DNA from: Chromohalobacter sp. 296-RDG
GTDB taxonomy: Bacteria; Pseudomonadota; Gammaproteobacteria; Pseudomonadales; Halomonadaceae
NCBI RefSeq assembly: GCF_029889885.1
Contig: NZ_JARANY010000006.1
Span: 1 to 64,000 of the forward strand
DNA length: 64,000 nucleotides
Direction: 5' to 3'
Positions 28,142 through 37,966 of the stretch are shown in pieces. Both the position numbers and the translations under genes were made by a program. Under the pieces are notes generated by a model. The model saw only the letters and a program-made list of their open reading frames with translations, had not been told where the DNA came from and did not search any database. The first letter of the stretch is position 1, and every line of letters starts with the position of its first letter.

Positions 28142-30655
28142 ATGGCTTCATCCTTAGACATCCAGGCACCGGTGGACGGCGTCCTCGTCACCCTCGATAC
28201 GGTGCCCGACCCGGTCTTCGCCGAAGGCACACTCGGCGACGGCCTGGCCATCGATCCGCTGGGCGATACCTTGTGCGCGCCCTGCGACGGCGAGATCGTA
28301 CACTGCGCACGTACCGCCCACGCGGTCACGCTGCGCAGTGCGGGCGGCGTCGAACTGCTCATTCATCTGGGGCTCGATACCGTCAATCTCGACGGCGCGG
28401 GGCTCGAACTGCTGGTCGAGGTAGGCCAGCGAGTCGAGGCCGGCGCGCCGTTGCTGCGTTTCGATGCTGACCGGATCGCCCAGCAGGCGATGAGCCTGAT
28501 CACACCATTGATTATCGCCGAGCCGGCCGGTTGGCACCTGACACCTCCCGGCGCACAGCACAGCGACGAAGCGGTGCGCCAGGGCGAGGCGATCATGCGT
28601 CTTGAGGTGCCGACAGAGACGACCGGCGTGAATACACCCGCGGCATCGGGTCCTCAGGCCACCCGCGAGGTGACCATAGGCCTGGCGGCCGGTTTGCACG
28701 CGCGGCCTGCGGCCCGGTTGCGCGCTATCGCCCACGAACAGAATGTCGATCTCGAACTCGTCCACGACGAGACGCACGTCGATGCGCGGAGCCTGAGCCG
28801 GTTGATGAACATGGAATTGATGGATGGCGACCGTGTGACGCTGATCGCGCGTGGCGAACGCACCACGGCGGCGCTGGATGCCGCGGAACGTCTGCTGAGC
28901 GAAGCCGAGGCCGATGATCCCGCGCCCCGTGCTGCCGACGAGCCTGTTGCCGAGGTCGGAGCAGGGCAGTTGGCCGGGCTCGTCGCCAGCCAAGGGCTCG
29001 CGGTTGGGCCGCTGCATCATTATGTGGCGGCATTACCCACGGTACCGCAAGCCAGCGATGATCCGGCGCAAGAGCGAGCGGCGTTGGACGAGGCATTACA
29101 GAATGTCGGTCATTCGCTCAAGGCGGCGCTGGAGCAAGCCAAGCGCAGCGTACGACGCAGCGAGGCCGAGATCCTCGAGGCGCATCTGGCCTGGCTCGAC
29201 GATCCGGCGCTGTATGATGCCGCCGAAGGCTACATCGACAACGGGCGCAGCGCCGGGCAGGCCTGGAGGGAGGCTCTCGATGACGAAGCGGCGCGCCTGC
29301 AGGCGACCGGCAATAAACTGCTGGCGGCGCGAGTTGCCGATCTGCGCGATCTACAGCGCCAAGTAATGGCGTGCTTGGGTTCGGCGCCGAGCGTCCCACA
29401 GGTGCCGGCCGACGCCATCGTCATCGCCGACGATCTGACGCCTTCGGAATTGACGGCCTTGGCCGCTCAGCGACCGGCGAGTATCTGTCTGGTGGCGGGT
29501 GGTACTACGTCGCACGTGGCGATTCTCGCCCGTGCCCGGGGCCTGCCGTGCCTGGTGGCGATGGGCACTGCTCTGGAATCGGCTGAAGGGGCAATGGCGA
29601 TTCTCGATGCCGAACGCGGCCTGCTCGAACCGCAGCCAGATAGCGCGAGCCTGGAGGCCATGCGCGAGCGTATCTCTGAGCGCGAGCAAGCCCAAGACGT
29701 CGCCCGCGAGGCGGCAAAAGAGGCGGCGACGACCCGCGATGGTCGCACTATCGAGGTCTGCGCCAACGTCGCCAGTGGTGCCGAGGCGCTTATCGCCGCT
29801 GAGGAGGGCGCCGACGGTATCGGCCTGCTGCGCAGTGAATTCCTGTTCCTCGATCGTGATAGCGCGCCGAGCGTCGACGAACAGCGTGATGAATATCAGG
29901 CCGCGCTCGATGCGCTGGGCGGCAAGCCAGTGATCGTACGTACGCTGGATATCGGCGCCGACAAGCAACTCAGCTACCTACCGCTGCCCAGCGTGGCTAA
30001 TCCGGCGCTAGGCGTGCGCGGCATTCGTTTGTGGGTTAGTCAGGCCGACCTGTTGGACAGCCAACTGCGTGCCTTGCTGGCGCTCGAACCACTCGAGTCG
30101 CTGCGCATCATGCTGCCGATGGTCAGCGGCGTCGGAGAGTTGCGGGCGTTGCGCCAACGGCTTGAAACGCTGGCCGAGGAACTGGGCGTGAGTCGACTGC
30201 CGCAGCTCGGAGTGATGATCGAGGTGCCGTCAGCCGCATTATGTGCGGCCAGCCTCGCCGCCGAAGCCGATTTCCTATCGATCGGCACCAACGACCTGAC
30301 GCAATACACGCTGGCCATGGATCGCGAGGACCCGGACCTGGCGGCGCAGCTCGACGTGCTTCATCCGGCGGTACTGCGACTGATCAAGACGACTATCGAA
30401 GGCGCTGCCGGACGCTGTCCGGTGGGAGTGTGCGGCGCTGCTGCCGGCGATCCTATGGCATTGGCCGTGCTGGTGGCGCTGGGAATCGATGAACTCTCGG
30501 TGGAGCCAAGCCGCGTGCCGGCGGTCAAGGTTGCATTGCGCGACATCGACGCTGGTGCGCTCAACGAACAATTACTGGCATGGCTGGAACTGGACGATGG
30601 CACTGCGCTACGCGAGCGCGTCGAGGCGTGGCTGAATGCGCCGGTCGTGGCCTGA
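28142..30655 (+). CDS. nagF: PTS EIIA-HPr-EI fusion protein for GlcNAc
   Basis: The protein has 837 residues and holds three phosphotransferase modules in one chain. The EIIA-Glc-type domain (about 1-145) has its phospho-His in LLIHLGLDT (His75). HPr (about 174-255) has its phospho-His in AGLHARPAA (His186). Enzyme I (about 275-837) has the phospho-His in GGTTSHVAILAR (His458), GIGLLRSEFLF, the PEP-site SIGTNDLTQYTLAMDR and the catalytic Cys in VGVCGAAAGDP (Cys764). It can therefore carry phosphate from PEP to the membrane protein NagE without other PTS parts. It is the same arrangement as the Pseudomonas nag system. Confidence 0.94.
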   Translation: MASSLDIQAPVDGVLVTLDTVPDPVFAEGTLGDGLAIDPLGDTLCAPCDGEIVHCARTAHAVTLRSAGGVELLIHLGLDTVNLDGAGLELLVEVGQRVEAGAPLLRFDADRIAQQAMSLITPLIIAEPAGWHLTPPGAQHSDEAVRQGEAIMRLEVPTETTGVNTPAASGPQATREVTIGLAAGLHARPAARLRAIAHEQNVDLELVHDETHVDARSLSRLMNMELMDGDRVTLIARGERTTAALDAAERLLSEAEADDPAPRAADEPVAEVGAGQLAGLVASQGLAVGPLHHYVAALPTVPQASDDPAQERAALDEALQNVGHSLKAALEQAKRSVRRSEAEILEAHLAWLDDPALYDAAEGYIDNGRSAGQAWREALDDEAARLQATGNKLLAARVADLRDLQRQVMACLGSAPSVPQVPADAIVIADDLTPSELTALAAQRPASICLVAGGTTSHVAILARARGLPCLVAMGTALESAEGAMAILDAERGLLEPQPDSASLEAMRERISEREQAQDVAREAAKEAATTRDGRTIEVCANVASGAEALIAAEEGADGIGLLRSEFLFLDRDSAPSVDEQRDEYQAALDALGGKPVIVRTLDIGADKQLSYLPLPSVANPALGVRGIRLWVSQADLLDSQLRALLALEPLESLRIMLPMVSGVGELRALRQRLETLAEELGVSRLPQLGVMIEVPSAALCAASLAAEADFLSIGTNDLTQYTLAMDREDPDLAAQLDVLHPAVLRLIKTTIEGAAGRCPVGVCGAAAGDPMALAVLVALGIDELSVEPSRVPAVKVALRDIDAGALNEQLLAWLELDDGTALRERVEAWLNAPVVA

Positions 30656-30728
30656 CACCGCCGCCATTCATGTAACGACATTCTGAACAACGACGTTCTG
30701 GCCAACAACAAGAGTGGGAGAAACGATC

Positions 30729-32408
30729 ATGCGACTCGATATCATGGGCGGCCTGCAGAAGCTGGGGCGCTCGCTCATGCTGCCCATCGCGGTACTACCG
30801 GTTGCCGGTCTCTTACTGCGCCTGGGGCAGCCGGATCTGCTCGACATCGCCTTTCTCGCCAATGCCGGGGATGCGATCTTCGCCAATCTGGCGTTGATCT
30901 TCGCCATCGGCCTGGCGGTGGGCTTCGCCAACGACAGCAATGGCGCTGCCGGGTTGGCGGGCGTCGTCGGTTACCTGGTGCTCGATGCGGTCCTGCATAC
31001 GCTCAACGAAGACATCAACATGGGCGTGTTGTCGGGCATCATCATCGGTACCGTGGCAGGCCTGCTTTATAACCGTTTCAAGGACATCAAGCTTCCCGAC
31101 TACTTGGCATTCTTCGGCGGGCGGCGCTTCATTCCGATCGTCACCGGGCTTGCTGCGGTCATCCTGGGGATGATTTTCGGGGTGATCTGGCCGACGGTGC
31201 AGACCGGCATCGATACCCTCGGCCAGTGGCTGATCGAGGCCGGCGACCTGGGCCTGTTCGTCTACGGTGTGCTCAACCGCTTGCTGATCGTCACTGGACT
31301 GCACCATGTCCTCAACAGCTTCGTGTGGTTCGTGTTCGGCAGCTTCGATGGCGCGACCGGCGACCTCAACCGCTTCTTCGCCGGCGACCCCAGCGCGGGC
31401 AGTTTCATGGCGGGCTTTTTCCCGGTGATGATGTTCGGTCTACCGGCGGCGGCGCTGGCGATGTATCACGCGGCGCCCAAAGGGCGGCGTGCCCAGGTCG
31501 GCGGTTTGTTGCTGTCGCTGGCGTTGACCGCGTTTCTGACCGGGGTGACCGAGCCGATCGAGTTTACCTTCATGTTCCTGGCGCCGTTTTTGTACGTGCT
31601 GCATGCGATGCTCACCGGGCTTTCGATGGTGCTCATGGAGTTGCTCAACGTTAAGCTGGGTTTCACCTTTTCGGCCGGTGCTTTCGACTATGCGCTTTCC
31701 TATGGGCTTTCGACCAACGGCTGGCTGATGGTCCCCGTAGGGCTTTGCTACTTCGCGTTGTATTACGGGGTTTTCCGCTGGGCGATTGCACGCTTCGATC
31801 TACCAACGCCGGGGCGCGAGTCGGAAACCGCAGGTGCCACCAGCGCCCCGGCCGATCTCGGGGAGCGAGGCCCAGCGTTCGTGCATGCACTAGGCGGAGC
31901 CGCCAACCTGACCAGCGTGGGTGCGTGCACCACCCGTTTGCGACTGGTGCTTGACGATGACAACGCCATCGACGAACCGGCACTCAAGCAGCTCGGCGCA
32001 CGCGGCGTGCTGCACCTCCGTGGTGGCGGCTTGCAAGTGATCCTGGGGCCGATAGCCGATGGCGTCGCCGATGAGATTCGCGCTGCCATGGTTGCCGAAG
32101 GCGCCGCGCCCAGTGAAGCGCCAGTGGCCGGCGAGGGCAATGGCTCGGATGCAACCAGTGTGGCGCGGCTGAGTGCCGAACAGCTCGACCACTGGCTGGC
32201 CGCGCTCGGCGGACATGGCAACGTACAGGAAGCCACCGCCGTGGCCATGACCCGACTACGACTACGCCTCGCCGATGCTGCGAATCTCGACGAAGCCGCG
32301 CTCAAGACACTCGGCGCGCAAGGCATTCAACGCATCGACGGCGGCCTGGTTCACGTACTGCTCGGCGAACGCGCCCCCGGCGTCGCCGCCAGCCTCGGGG
32401 ATCGCTGA
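30729..32408 (+). CDS. nagE: GlcNAc PTS permease EIIC-EIIB with a second, degenerate EIIB
   Basis: The protein has 559 residues from an ATG with GGGAGAAAC upstream; a GTG five codons earlier is less likely. The EIIC membrane domain (about 1-360) has many helices and the glucose-family motifs GLPAAALAMYHAAPK and TGVTEPIEFTFMFLAP. The first EIIB domain (about 380-455) has the phospho-acceptor in GACTTRLRL (Cys400). A second EIIB-like domain (about 478-559) repeats the fold, but the equivalent segment reads AVAMTRLRL, so Met507 replaces the Cys and it cannot be phosphorylated. The protein takes up and phosphorylates GlcNAc using NagF. Confidence 0.93.
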   Translation: MRLDIMGGLQKLGRSLMLPIAVLPVAGLLLRLGQPDLLDIAFLANAGDAIFANLALIFAIGLAVGFANDSNGAAGLAGVVGYLVLDAVLHTLNEDINMGVLSGIIIGTVAGLLYNRFKDIKLPDYLAFFGGRRFIPIVTGLAAVILGMIFGVIWPTVQTGIDTLGQWLIEAGDLGLFVYGVLNRLLIVTGLHHVLNSFVWFVFGSFDGATGDLNRFFAGDPSAGSFMAGFFPVMMFGLPAAALAMYHAAPKGRRAQVGGLLLSLALTAFLTGVTEPIEFTFMFLAPFLYVLHAMLTGLSMVLMELLNVKLGFTFSAGAFDYALSYGLSTNGWLMVPVGLCYFALYYGVFRWAIARFDLPTPGRESETAGATSAPADLGERGPAFVHALGGAANLTSVGACTTRLRLVLDDDNAIDEPALKQLGARGVLHLRGGGLQVILGPIADGVADEIRAAMVAEGAAPSEAPVAGEGNGSDATSVARLSAEQLDHWLAALGGHGNVQEATAVAMTRLRLRLADAANLDEAALKTLGAQGIQRIDGGLVHVLLGERAPGVAASLGDR

Positions 32409-32533
32409 ATCACTACGACGCGAACGTTTATCATGCTTGGTTGGGCAGTATGGTCCGTAGTAAAAGAATTAAGGTTCCAGAGAATTGGCGTTTCAAGCCG
32501 CGACGCAGACAAGAGATGCCCAACGAAATGCTG

Positions 32534-32564
32534 TAGTTGACCGTCCCAAGCGGGGCGGCAACTA
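32534..32564 (+). terminator. hairpin after the nag operon
   Basis: TAGTTG-a-CCG-t-CCC (32534-32546) pairs with GGG-g-CGG-CAACTA around a short loop, 12 pairs with internal mismatches, about 125 bases past nagE. The T-tract is weak, so it is a possible rather than certain terminator. It also lies just before the MAPEG gene's ribosome-binding site. Confidence 0.35.
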
Positions 32565-32594
32565 AGTTGTAGCACTAAGCCACAGGAGTAAGAC

Positions 32595-33005
32595 ATGCCG
32601 CAGGCGTTGATTCTTTCCATGGCAGCACACGTCGCCCTTTCTGCCTTCCTGTATGTGCTGCTGACGGCTGCACGGGCTCCCGCCGTTTGGGGGATTGGGC
32701 GCAGGTCAGACGGCACTAATCCATGGGCGGCTGTCGAGCCACGCATCAGTGCCAACTTGTCCAATCAATTCGAGTGGCCACTGGCGTTCCATGCCGCTTG
32801 CCTCATCTTGCTATATCTTCAGGTTAGCCCGGCCGCGTTTGCGCTTGCCTGGGTCTTCGTCGCGGGTCGTCTGCTGCATAGTGCAGTTCAAATTCTTACC
32901 CACAACGTCCGTCTCAGGGGAATCGTCTTCACCATCAACTTTCTGGCTGTGCTCGGCTTGTGGATCTTGGTGGTCATGGCCGCTGGCCGCTCGCCAGTGG
33001 CCTAA
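32595..33005 (+). CDS. MAPEG-family membrane protein
   Basis: The protein has 136 residues with four hydrophobic helices. It has the MAPEG arrangement: a loop RISANLSNQFEWPLAFHAA (about 51-69) after the first helix and GRLLHSAVQILTHNVRLRGIVFTINF (about 94-119) before the last helix. The eukaryotic relatives are eicosanoid and glutathione-linked enzymes, but bacterial members are mostly uncharacterised. The start has an AGGAG site 7 bases upstream. It stands alone and converges on the hydrolase gene with an 8-base gap. Confidence 0.85.
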   Translation: MPQALILSMAAHVALSAFLYVLLTAARAPAVWGIGRRSDGTNPWAAVEPRISANLSNQFEWPLAFHAACLILLYLQVSPAAFALAWVFVAGRLLHSAVQILTHNVRLRGIVFTINFLAVLGLWILVVMAAGRSPVA

Positions 33006-33013
33006 TTTAGACG

Positions 33014-33754
33014 TCACAGCGTTTCTTCCAGAAGAGTGGTTAGTCGCTTGTGATGCAGGTCATCGGCGGCGGCATCGTAGGAGGGGGCGTCCTTGGCGGT
33101 GAAGCCGTGGGCGGCGTCTTTGTAGAGTTCGGTGGTGAAGTGCACGCCGGCGGCGGCTAACGCTTCGTCCATGCAGGCGATCTGCTCGGGGGGTAGCAGT
33201 TCATCCTTGTCGGCGTGACCGAAATAGACGCGCCCTTGGATATTGCCGACCACATGCCTGGGGCTGTTCGGGTCGTCTGCCTCCGCGAGCCGGGCTGAGT
33301 GGAATCCGGCTGCAGCCGCGACACGACCGGCGTGTTCGGCCGCCATGCGCAGTGCGAAGGCGCCGGTCATGCAATAGCCGATCACGCCTATCTTGCCGTC
33401 CGCGAACTCGGCCTCGTTGTCGATGCAGTCCAGTAGGGCGATGAAGTCGCGGGATTGTGCCTCGGGCGTGAGGTGGCCGGCATACTCGACCAGGGTTGGG
33501 CGTACATCCGGATCGCGGAAGGACTTGCCCTCCGGCACGAGAGACCCGCTCGCATCGCGGTAGTACACGTTGGGCATCAACACGGCATAGCCGTGATCGG
33601 CGATTCGCTGGGCTTTCTCGTGATAGCAGGGGCGCAGGCCACCGATATCGGTGAACAGCACCACGGCCGGTAGAGGGCCGTCGGCGTTCCCGGGTGTGAA
33701 GATATGCGCGTCGATGGTGCCGTCGGCGGCGGGGACTTCGATAGTACGAGACAT
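33014..33754 (-). CDS. dienelactone hydrolase family protein
   Basis: The protein has 246 residues with an alpha/beta hydrolase fold. The catalytic Cys is in GVIGYCMTGAFAL (about residue 120), the Asp in YFGHADKDELLPP (about 170-180) and the His in DAAHGFTAK (about 215-225). The family opens cyclic esters such as dienelactone and also acts on other small esters; no degradative operon surrounds it. The ATG at 33754 follows GGAG, and the longer upstream frame is not protein-like. It diverges from the gene at 33899. Confidence 0.88.
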   Translation of the reverse strand: MSRTIEVPAADGTIDAHIFTPGNADGPLPAVVLFTDIGGLRPCYHEKAQRIADHGYAVLMPNVYYRDASGSLVPEGKSFRDPDVRPTLVEYAGHLTPEAQSRDFIALLDCIDNEAEFADGKIGVIGYCMTGAFALRMAAEHAGRVAAAAGFHSARLAEADDPNSPRHVVGNIQGRVYFGHADKDELLPPEQIACMDEALAAAGVHFTTELYKDAAHGFTAKDAPSYDAAADDLHHKRLTTLLEETL

Positions 33755-33898
33755 GAATAAGCTCCGGGTTGTCGATGGAGAATGTATGCCACCAGAGGCG
33801 AGTGTGATGATCAATTGGGCGACTGTAACGAAATTCGGTATCCAAGGTGGAGAGGATACGCTGTTCTTCACCAAGTCTAATCCAGACGGGGAGTCATC

Positions 33899-34474
33899 AT
33901 GACGCTACGCGCTGTTTTAAGCGGTTTTGCCGGAGGAGTGGGGCTGGCAATGGCGGTCGGTTGGAGCGGTGGCGCGGCGCTCGCCGCGTCGTTTCCGGAT
34001 GAGAAGTCACTGGACGGGAGTGAGGTCGTCTTGCAAGGGGCAGGCACCGCCAGTTATATGCTCTGGGATGTATATGACGCGGCGCTTTACGCACCGGCGG
34101 ACGCTAGCCAGGATGCCATCATCAACGCCGAGATGCCGATGAGTCTGCTCCTCGAGTATCGGCGTGATGTGGACGTTGCGGATATCCGTAAGGCGACCTG
34201 GGCCACTCTGGAGGAGCAGTTTCAGGATAGTGCCCTCGAGGCGCTTCGTCCCAAGGTCGAGGCGATCCAGAATGCCATGATCAGTGTCACTGACGGTGAT
34301 CGCTATAGGCTTGACTGGAACCCGGACGTGCCACGACTGAGTCTGAGCCTGAACGGTGATACGCTCTTCGAGTCGGACGACGGCGAGCTGGCTCGGGCTT
34401 ATTTCGGCATCTGGCTGGCCGAACCACCGCTTTCGGACGAGCTGCGCGCCGCGTTGCTTTCGCGAACGGACTGA
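33899..34474 (+). CDS. exported chalcone-isomerase-like protein
   Basis: The protein has 191 residues with an N-terminal signal peptide (VLSGFAGGVGLAMAVG…AALAASF, cut near residue 29). The mature part follows the pattern of the bacterial chalcone-isomerase-like domain (DGSEVVLQGAGTASYMLWDVYDAALYAP at about 39-66, then a long helix pair). Bacterial members are periplasmic and of unknown role; no flavonoid link is implied. The start has GGGGAG five bases upstream. Confidence 0.82.
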   Translation: MTLRAVLSGFAGGVGLAMAVGWSGGAALAASFPDEKSLDGSEVVLQGAGTASYMLWDVYDAALYAPADASQDAIINAEMPMSLLLEYRRDVDVADIRKATWATLEEQFQDSALEALRPKVEAIQNAMISVTDGDRYRLDWNPDVPRLSLSLNGDTLFESDDGELARAYFGIWLAEPPLSDELRAALLSRTD

Positions 34475-34629
34475 CGAATCGGGGGCCTGGAGCCTACCGG
34501 ACACGTAGGCGCCCACGCCCATGACGCCGCAGCGCCGCGCAGAGCATCGTTATGTTTGGCTTCAGTTAGTGGCCTGAAATCTGCCAGACTAGTCTTCTAT
34601 AGACACTGACTTCACAAAGAGTGAGCGCA

Positions 34630-35892
34630 ATGAGCGAGAAGAAGCAACCCTGGAACCGGCCAATGCAGGAACAGCAGTTCAAGCTAATGCGCGAGATCCT
34701 CGATGCACCCAGCCCGGTGGGGCTGGAGGGCGCAATGACCTATGGCGTGCTCAAGCCGCAGTTCGAGTCGTTCGCGCCCAGCGATTGGCATCTGCACCAG
34801 TATCAGGGCCATGCCGGCGTGGTGCTGGATACCCATCCTGGTCGCGACGACATGTTCAAGGTGATGCTGATTGGGCATGCCGACAAGATTCGCATGCAGG
34901 TGCGCTCGATCGGCGACGACGGCAAGATCTGGATCAATAGCGATTCCTTCCTGCCCACCGTGCTGATCGGCCACGAGGTCAAGCTGTTCAGCGAGGATCC
35001 GGAAAGTCCCGGCAACTACCGGGTGATCCAGGGCGGTACGGTGGAGGCGCTGGGCGCCATCCATTTCGCCGACCCGGCGGTGCGCTCGGGCGAACGGGGC
35101 ATCAAGAAGGAGCAGCTCTATCTGGATCTGCAGATCCACGGCGAGAACAAGAAGCAGCAGGTCTTGAATCTCGGCGTGCGCCCCGGCGACTCGATCATCA
35201 TGGATCGCCCCATCCGTCCCGGCTTCAGCCCCGACACCTTCTATGGCGCCTACCTGGACAACGGCCTGGGCTGCTTTGTCACCAGCGAGGTCGCACGGCT
35301 GATCGCCGAGGCGGGCGGCACTCGGCAGGTGCGTGTGCTGTTCGCCATCGCCAGCTACGAGGAGATCGGCCGCTTAGGTAGCCGGGTGCTGGCCGGGGAG
35401 CTCGAGCCGGACGTGCTGATCGGCGTCGACGTCAATCACGACTATGTGGCGGCGCCCGGCATCGGCGACCGACGCATGCAGCCGTTGGAAATGGGCAAGG
35501 GCTTCACCATGGCGGTGGGCGCGATCGCCAGCGAGCAGCTCAATCGGATCATCGAGAGCACCGCCAAGCAGCACGACATTCCCATGCAGCGAGACATGGT
35601 CGGCGCCGACACCGGCACCGACGGTATGGCCGGGGTGCTGGCGGCGGTGGATTGCGCTGCCACCTCGATCGGTTTTCCGATCCGCAACATGCACACCATC
35701 TCCGAGACCGGCAATACTCAGGACGTGCTCGCGGCGATCCATGCGCTGACCTACACCATTCAAGCGCTAGATGCCCTCGACGATCCGCATCAGGAGTTCC
35801 GTAATAACCATCCGCGTCTCGACCGAGCCACGCCGCTGGAACACCAGGGCTCGGCGAAGCCTGATGAAGATGACGAGAATAGCGCTCTCTAG
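34630..35892 (+). CDS. M42-family aminopeptidase-like protein
   Basis: The protein has 420 residues and belongs to the M42 glutamyl-aminopeptidase/endoglucanase-like peptidases, two-metal cytoplasmic enzymes forming large tetrahedral assemblies. The metal and catalytic positions are visible: GHADKIRMQV (first His), GAYLDNGLGC (bridging Asp), ASYEEIGRLGS (catalytic Glu pair), GVDVNHDY (Asp) and RNMHTISETG (last His). A GTG three codons earlier is an alternative start. It is a single gene, probably involved in peptide turnover. Confidence 0.88.
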   Translation: MSEKKQPWNRPMQEQQFKLMREILDAPSPVGLEGAMTYGVLKPQFESFAPSDWHLHQYQGHAGVVLDTHPGRDDMFKVMLIGHADKIRMQVRSIGDDGKIWINSDSFLPTVLIGHEVKLFSEDPESPGNYRVIQGGTVEALGAIHFADPAVRSGERGIKKEQLYLDLQIHGENKKQQVLNLGVRPGDSIIMDRPIRPGFSPDTFYGAYLDNGLGCFVTSEVARLIAEAGGTRQVRVLFAIASYEEIGRLGSRVLAGELEPDVLIGVDVNHDYVAAPGIGDRRMQPLEMGKGFTMAVGAIASEQLNRIIESTAKQHDIPMQRDMVGADTGTDGMAGVLAAVDCAATSIGFPIRNMHTISETGNTQDVLAAIHALTYTIQALDALDDPHQEFRNNHPRLDRATPLEHQGSAKPDEDDENSAL

Positions 35893-36142
35893 GCATGGAA
35901 CTGTTCAGCATCTATCCGCCATGCGCAGCACGACGAAAATGTTGAACAGTTGGGCGACTCAAGGAAAAAGTACGTAATGATCGATCACACTGGCGTTGGA
36001 GTCGTCGATATCGCTCGTTCTGCTATGGGTCTGTCCTGCTGTGAGATGCACCTTGACCAACAGACATGGCGCTAACGCCAGTCCCCAACTCTAGACTGAT
36101 ATGCGGTAACCTTGGGAGGTCGCGAACCAACCGGGAAGCCGC

Positions 36143-36943
36143 ATGCAGCCTCATCTGATTGTTACGGATCTGGATAACACCCTGCTCAATGCCGAGCACG
36201 ATCTCGATGAGATGACCATCGAGACCTTTCAGGCACTGGCCGCCGAGGGCCATCATCTGGCACTAGCCTCGGGGCGTCACTTTCACGATATCACCGCGTT
36301 TCGCCGTCGATTGGGCGTGCCCGCCTATATTTTGAGTACCAACGGCGCGCATCTTTATGCACCCGACGATCGCCTGATCGCTGAGCAGTGGGTGCCGGCC
36401 GAATTGGTACGGACGTTGATAGCGATGCCGCGCGATGCCGATATCCGGCTCAATCTTTATACCGGCGACGAGTGGTTGATCGATGCGTCGGCCCCCGAGT
36501 TGAAGGCCTTGCATGCGCATACGGGTTTTCATTATCGAGTCGCCAATCTCGAGGCCCATGATGGCAATGGGGTGGGCAAGGTGTTGTGCATCGGCGACCC
36601 TACGGCGCTGGCGTCGTTGGAGCAGAGCATCAACGAAGCGCTAGGGACGCGGCTGCACATAACCTATTCGATGTCCCATTCACTAGAGATCATGGCGGAA
36701 GGCGTCAACAAGGGCGCCACGCTGGAGCGTCTTTTGACGCATCTCGAGCTACCTGCAGCGCGCTGCCTGGCGTTCGGCGATAACCTCAATGACGCCGAGA
36801 TGCTGGCATTGGCTGGCCATGGCTTCATCGTGGAAAACGCTCACCCCGAATTGGTGCGGCGCGTGCCTGACGCCGCACGCATCGGCCACCACCATCCTTA
36901 TGGCGTTGCCTGTCAGTTGCGAGAGTTCTTCGCGCTAACGTGA
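36143..36943 (+). CDS. HAD-superfamily Cof-type phosphatase
   Basis: The protein has 266 residues. HAD motif I is VTDLDNTLLN (residues 7-16; Asp9 nucleophile, Asp11), motif II LASGRH (about 41-46), motif III around VNKGATLERLL (Lys about 194) and motif IV FGDNLNDAEML (about 211-221). The type IIB cap lies between motifs II and III. Members dephosphorylate sugar phosphates, pyridoxal phosphate or FMN; the substrate here is unknown. Its 3' end overlaps the convergent ycjF gene by nine bases. Confidence 0.9.
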   Translation: MQPHLIVTDLDNTLLNAEHDLDEMTIETFQALAAEGHHLALASGRHFHDITAFRRRLGVPAYILSTNGAHLYAPDDRLIAEQWVPAELVRTLIAMPRDADIRLNLYTGDEWLIDASAPELKALHAHTGFHYRVANLEAHDGNGVGKVLCIGDPTALASLEQSINEALGTRLHITYSMSHSLEIMAEGVNKGATLERLLTHLELPAARCLAFGDNLNDAEMLALAGHGFIVENAHPELVRRVPDAARIGHHHPYGVACQLREFFALT

Positions 36944-37966
36944 TGCGTCGTCCTTTGTTTCCAACTGACGCAGGCGTTGCCAGAGTTCGCGGCGCAGATC
37001 GGCGAGATGTGGGGCTTCGCCCTCGTCGAAGGGGATCGGGCGTGTCATGCGCAGCGTGCGCAGACCGAGCCGCGCGGTGAGAAGACCAGCGCCGAGCCCT
37101 TGGCCGGCGCGGGTGGAAAGCTTGCCGGCCACGTTCATCGAGAGCAGGTCCATCCCGGCATCCGTGGCGATCTCGCTGGCGCCGGCGAAGGCCATGTTGT
37201 AGAGCACCGCGCGGAACAGGCGCAGGCGGCTGGCGTAGCCCAGTTCCAGACCGTAGAGCGCGGCAAGACGGTCGATCAGGCCGATATTACGCCACGCCAT
37301 CAAGGCCATGTCGATAAAGGTGACCGGGCTGACGGCGACCATGACGGCCGTTTCGCCGGACATGCGCGCGATCAGTCGGCGTGCTTGACGGTCGCGCGGG
37401 GCTAGAAGGTGGTGCGCTAGCAGGGTACGTGTTTCCTGGGCGTCGTGGTGCGACTGATGCGCCGCTTGAAAAGCGCGCCAGTTGGGATCGTCGTCGCCTA
37501 GCTTCATCTGGCGTCGCAAGCGCTCGGCGAGTGTCTGCATGTCCTGGGGCGTGGCCTCTTCGGGGGCGTCGAGTTGGTCACGCAATTGGGTGTGCCGCTT
37601 CAGACGCCGCAGACGCCATAGCTCGCGCAAGAGCGCCACGCCACCCAAGCCCAGCGCCAATAGCCCCAGCGCGCTCCAGGCGCCTGCCAGCCAGTCTCCG
37701 CCCAGGGTGGCGGTATATAGATGACGCGCCACCTCCACACTGCCTAGCGCTATGGAACCGCCGAGCAGCGTCATCAGCCCCCAGCGGCGCTTGCGGGGTT
37801 TGCCCAGGCTGGCTTCGAGTGGTATGTCCGGCGCGCTGTCCTGGACTGCGAGCGGTTGAGAAACGCTGTCCGGGTGAAAGCGCTCCCCCGGTTCGGGGGC
37901 GGCGGTAAAGTGGGGTGGCGGCTCAGGGTCGACGCGAAAACGTTGTCCGGGGCGCGGCTCGCTCAT
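36935..37966 (-). CDS. ycjF: YcjF-like membrane protein (DUF697)
   Basis: The protein has 343 residues. A proline-rich N-terminal 50 residues is followed by two hydrophobic helices (about 65-115) and a conserved C-terminal part with GETAVMVAVSPVTFIDMALMAWRNIGLIDRLAALYGLELGYASRLRLFRAVLYNMAFAGASE (about 203-265), close to E. coli YcjF. It overlaps the end of ycjX by four bases (ATGA). The pair is induced with the phage-shock system in E. coli, but no psp genes are seen here. Confidence 0.92.
   Translation of the reverse strand: MSEPRPGQRFRVDPEPPPHFTAAPEPGERFHPDSVSQPLAVQDSAPDIPLEASLGKPRKRRWGLMTLLGGSIALGSVEVARHLYTATLGGDWLAGAWSALGLLALGLGGVALLRELWRLRRLKRHTQLRDQLDAPEEATPQDMQTLAERLRRQMKLGDDDPNWRAFQAAHQSHHDAQETRTLLAHHLLAPRDRQARRLIARMSGETAVMVAVSPVTFIDMALMAWRNIGLIDRLAALYGLELGYASRLRLFRAVLYNMAFAGASEIATDAGMDLLSMNVAGKLSTRAGQGLGAGLLTARLGLRTLRMTRPIPFDEGEAPHLADLRRELWQRLRQLETKDDASR

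Noticed and set aside
31890-32326. Minus-strand frames over the EIIB domains of nagE
   Set aside because: They mirror the duplicated EIIB coding sequence and have no start signals or homology.
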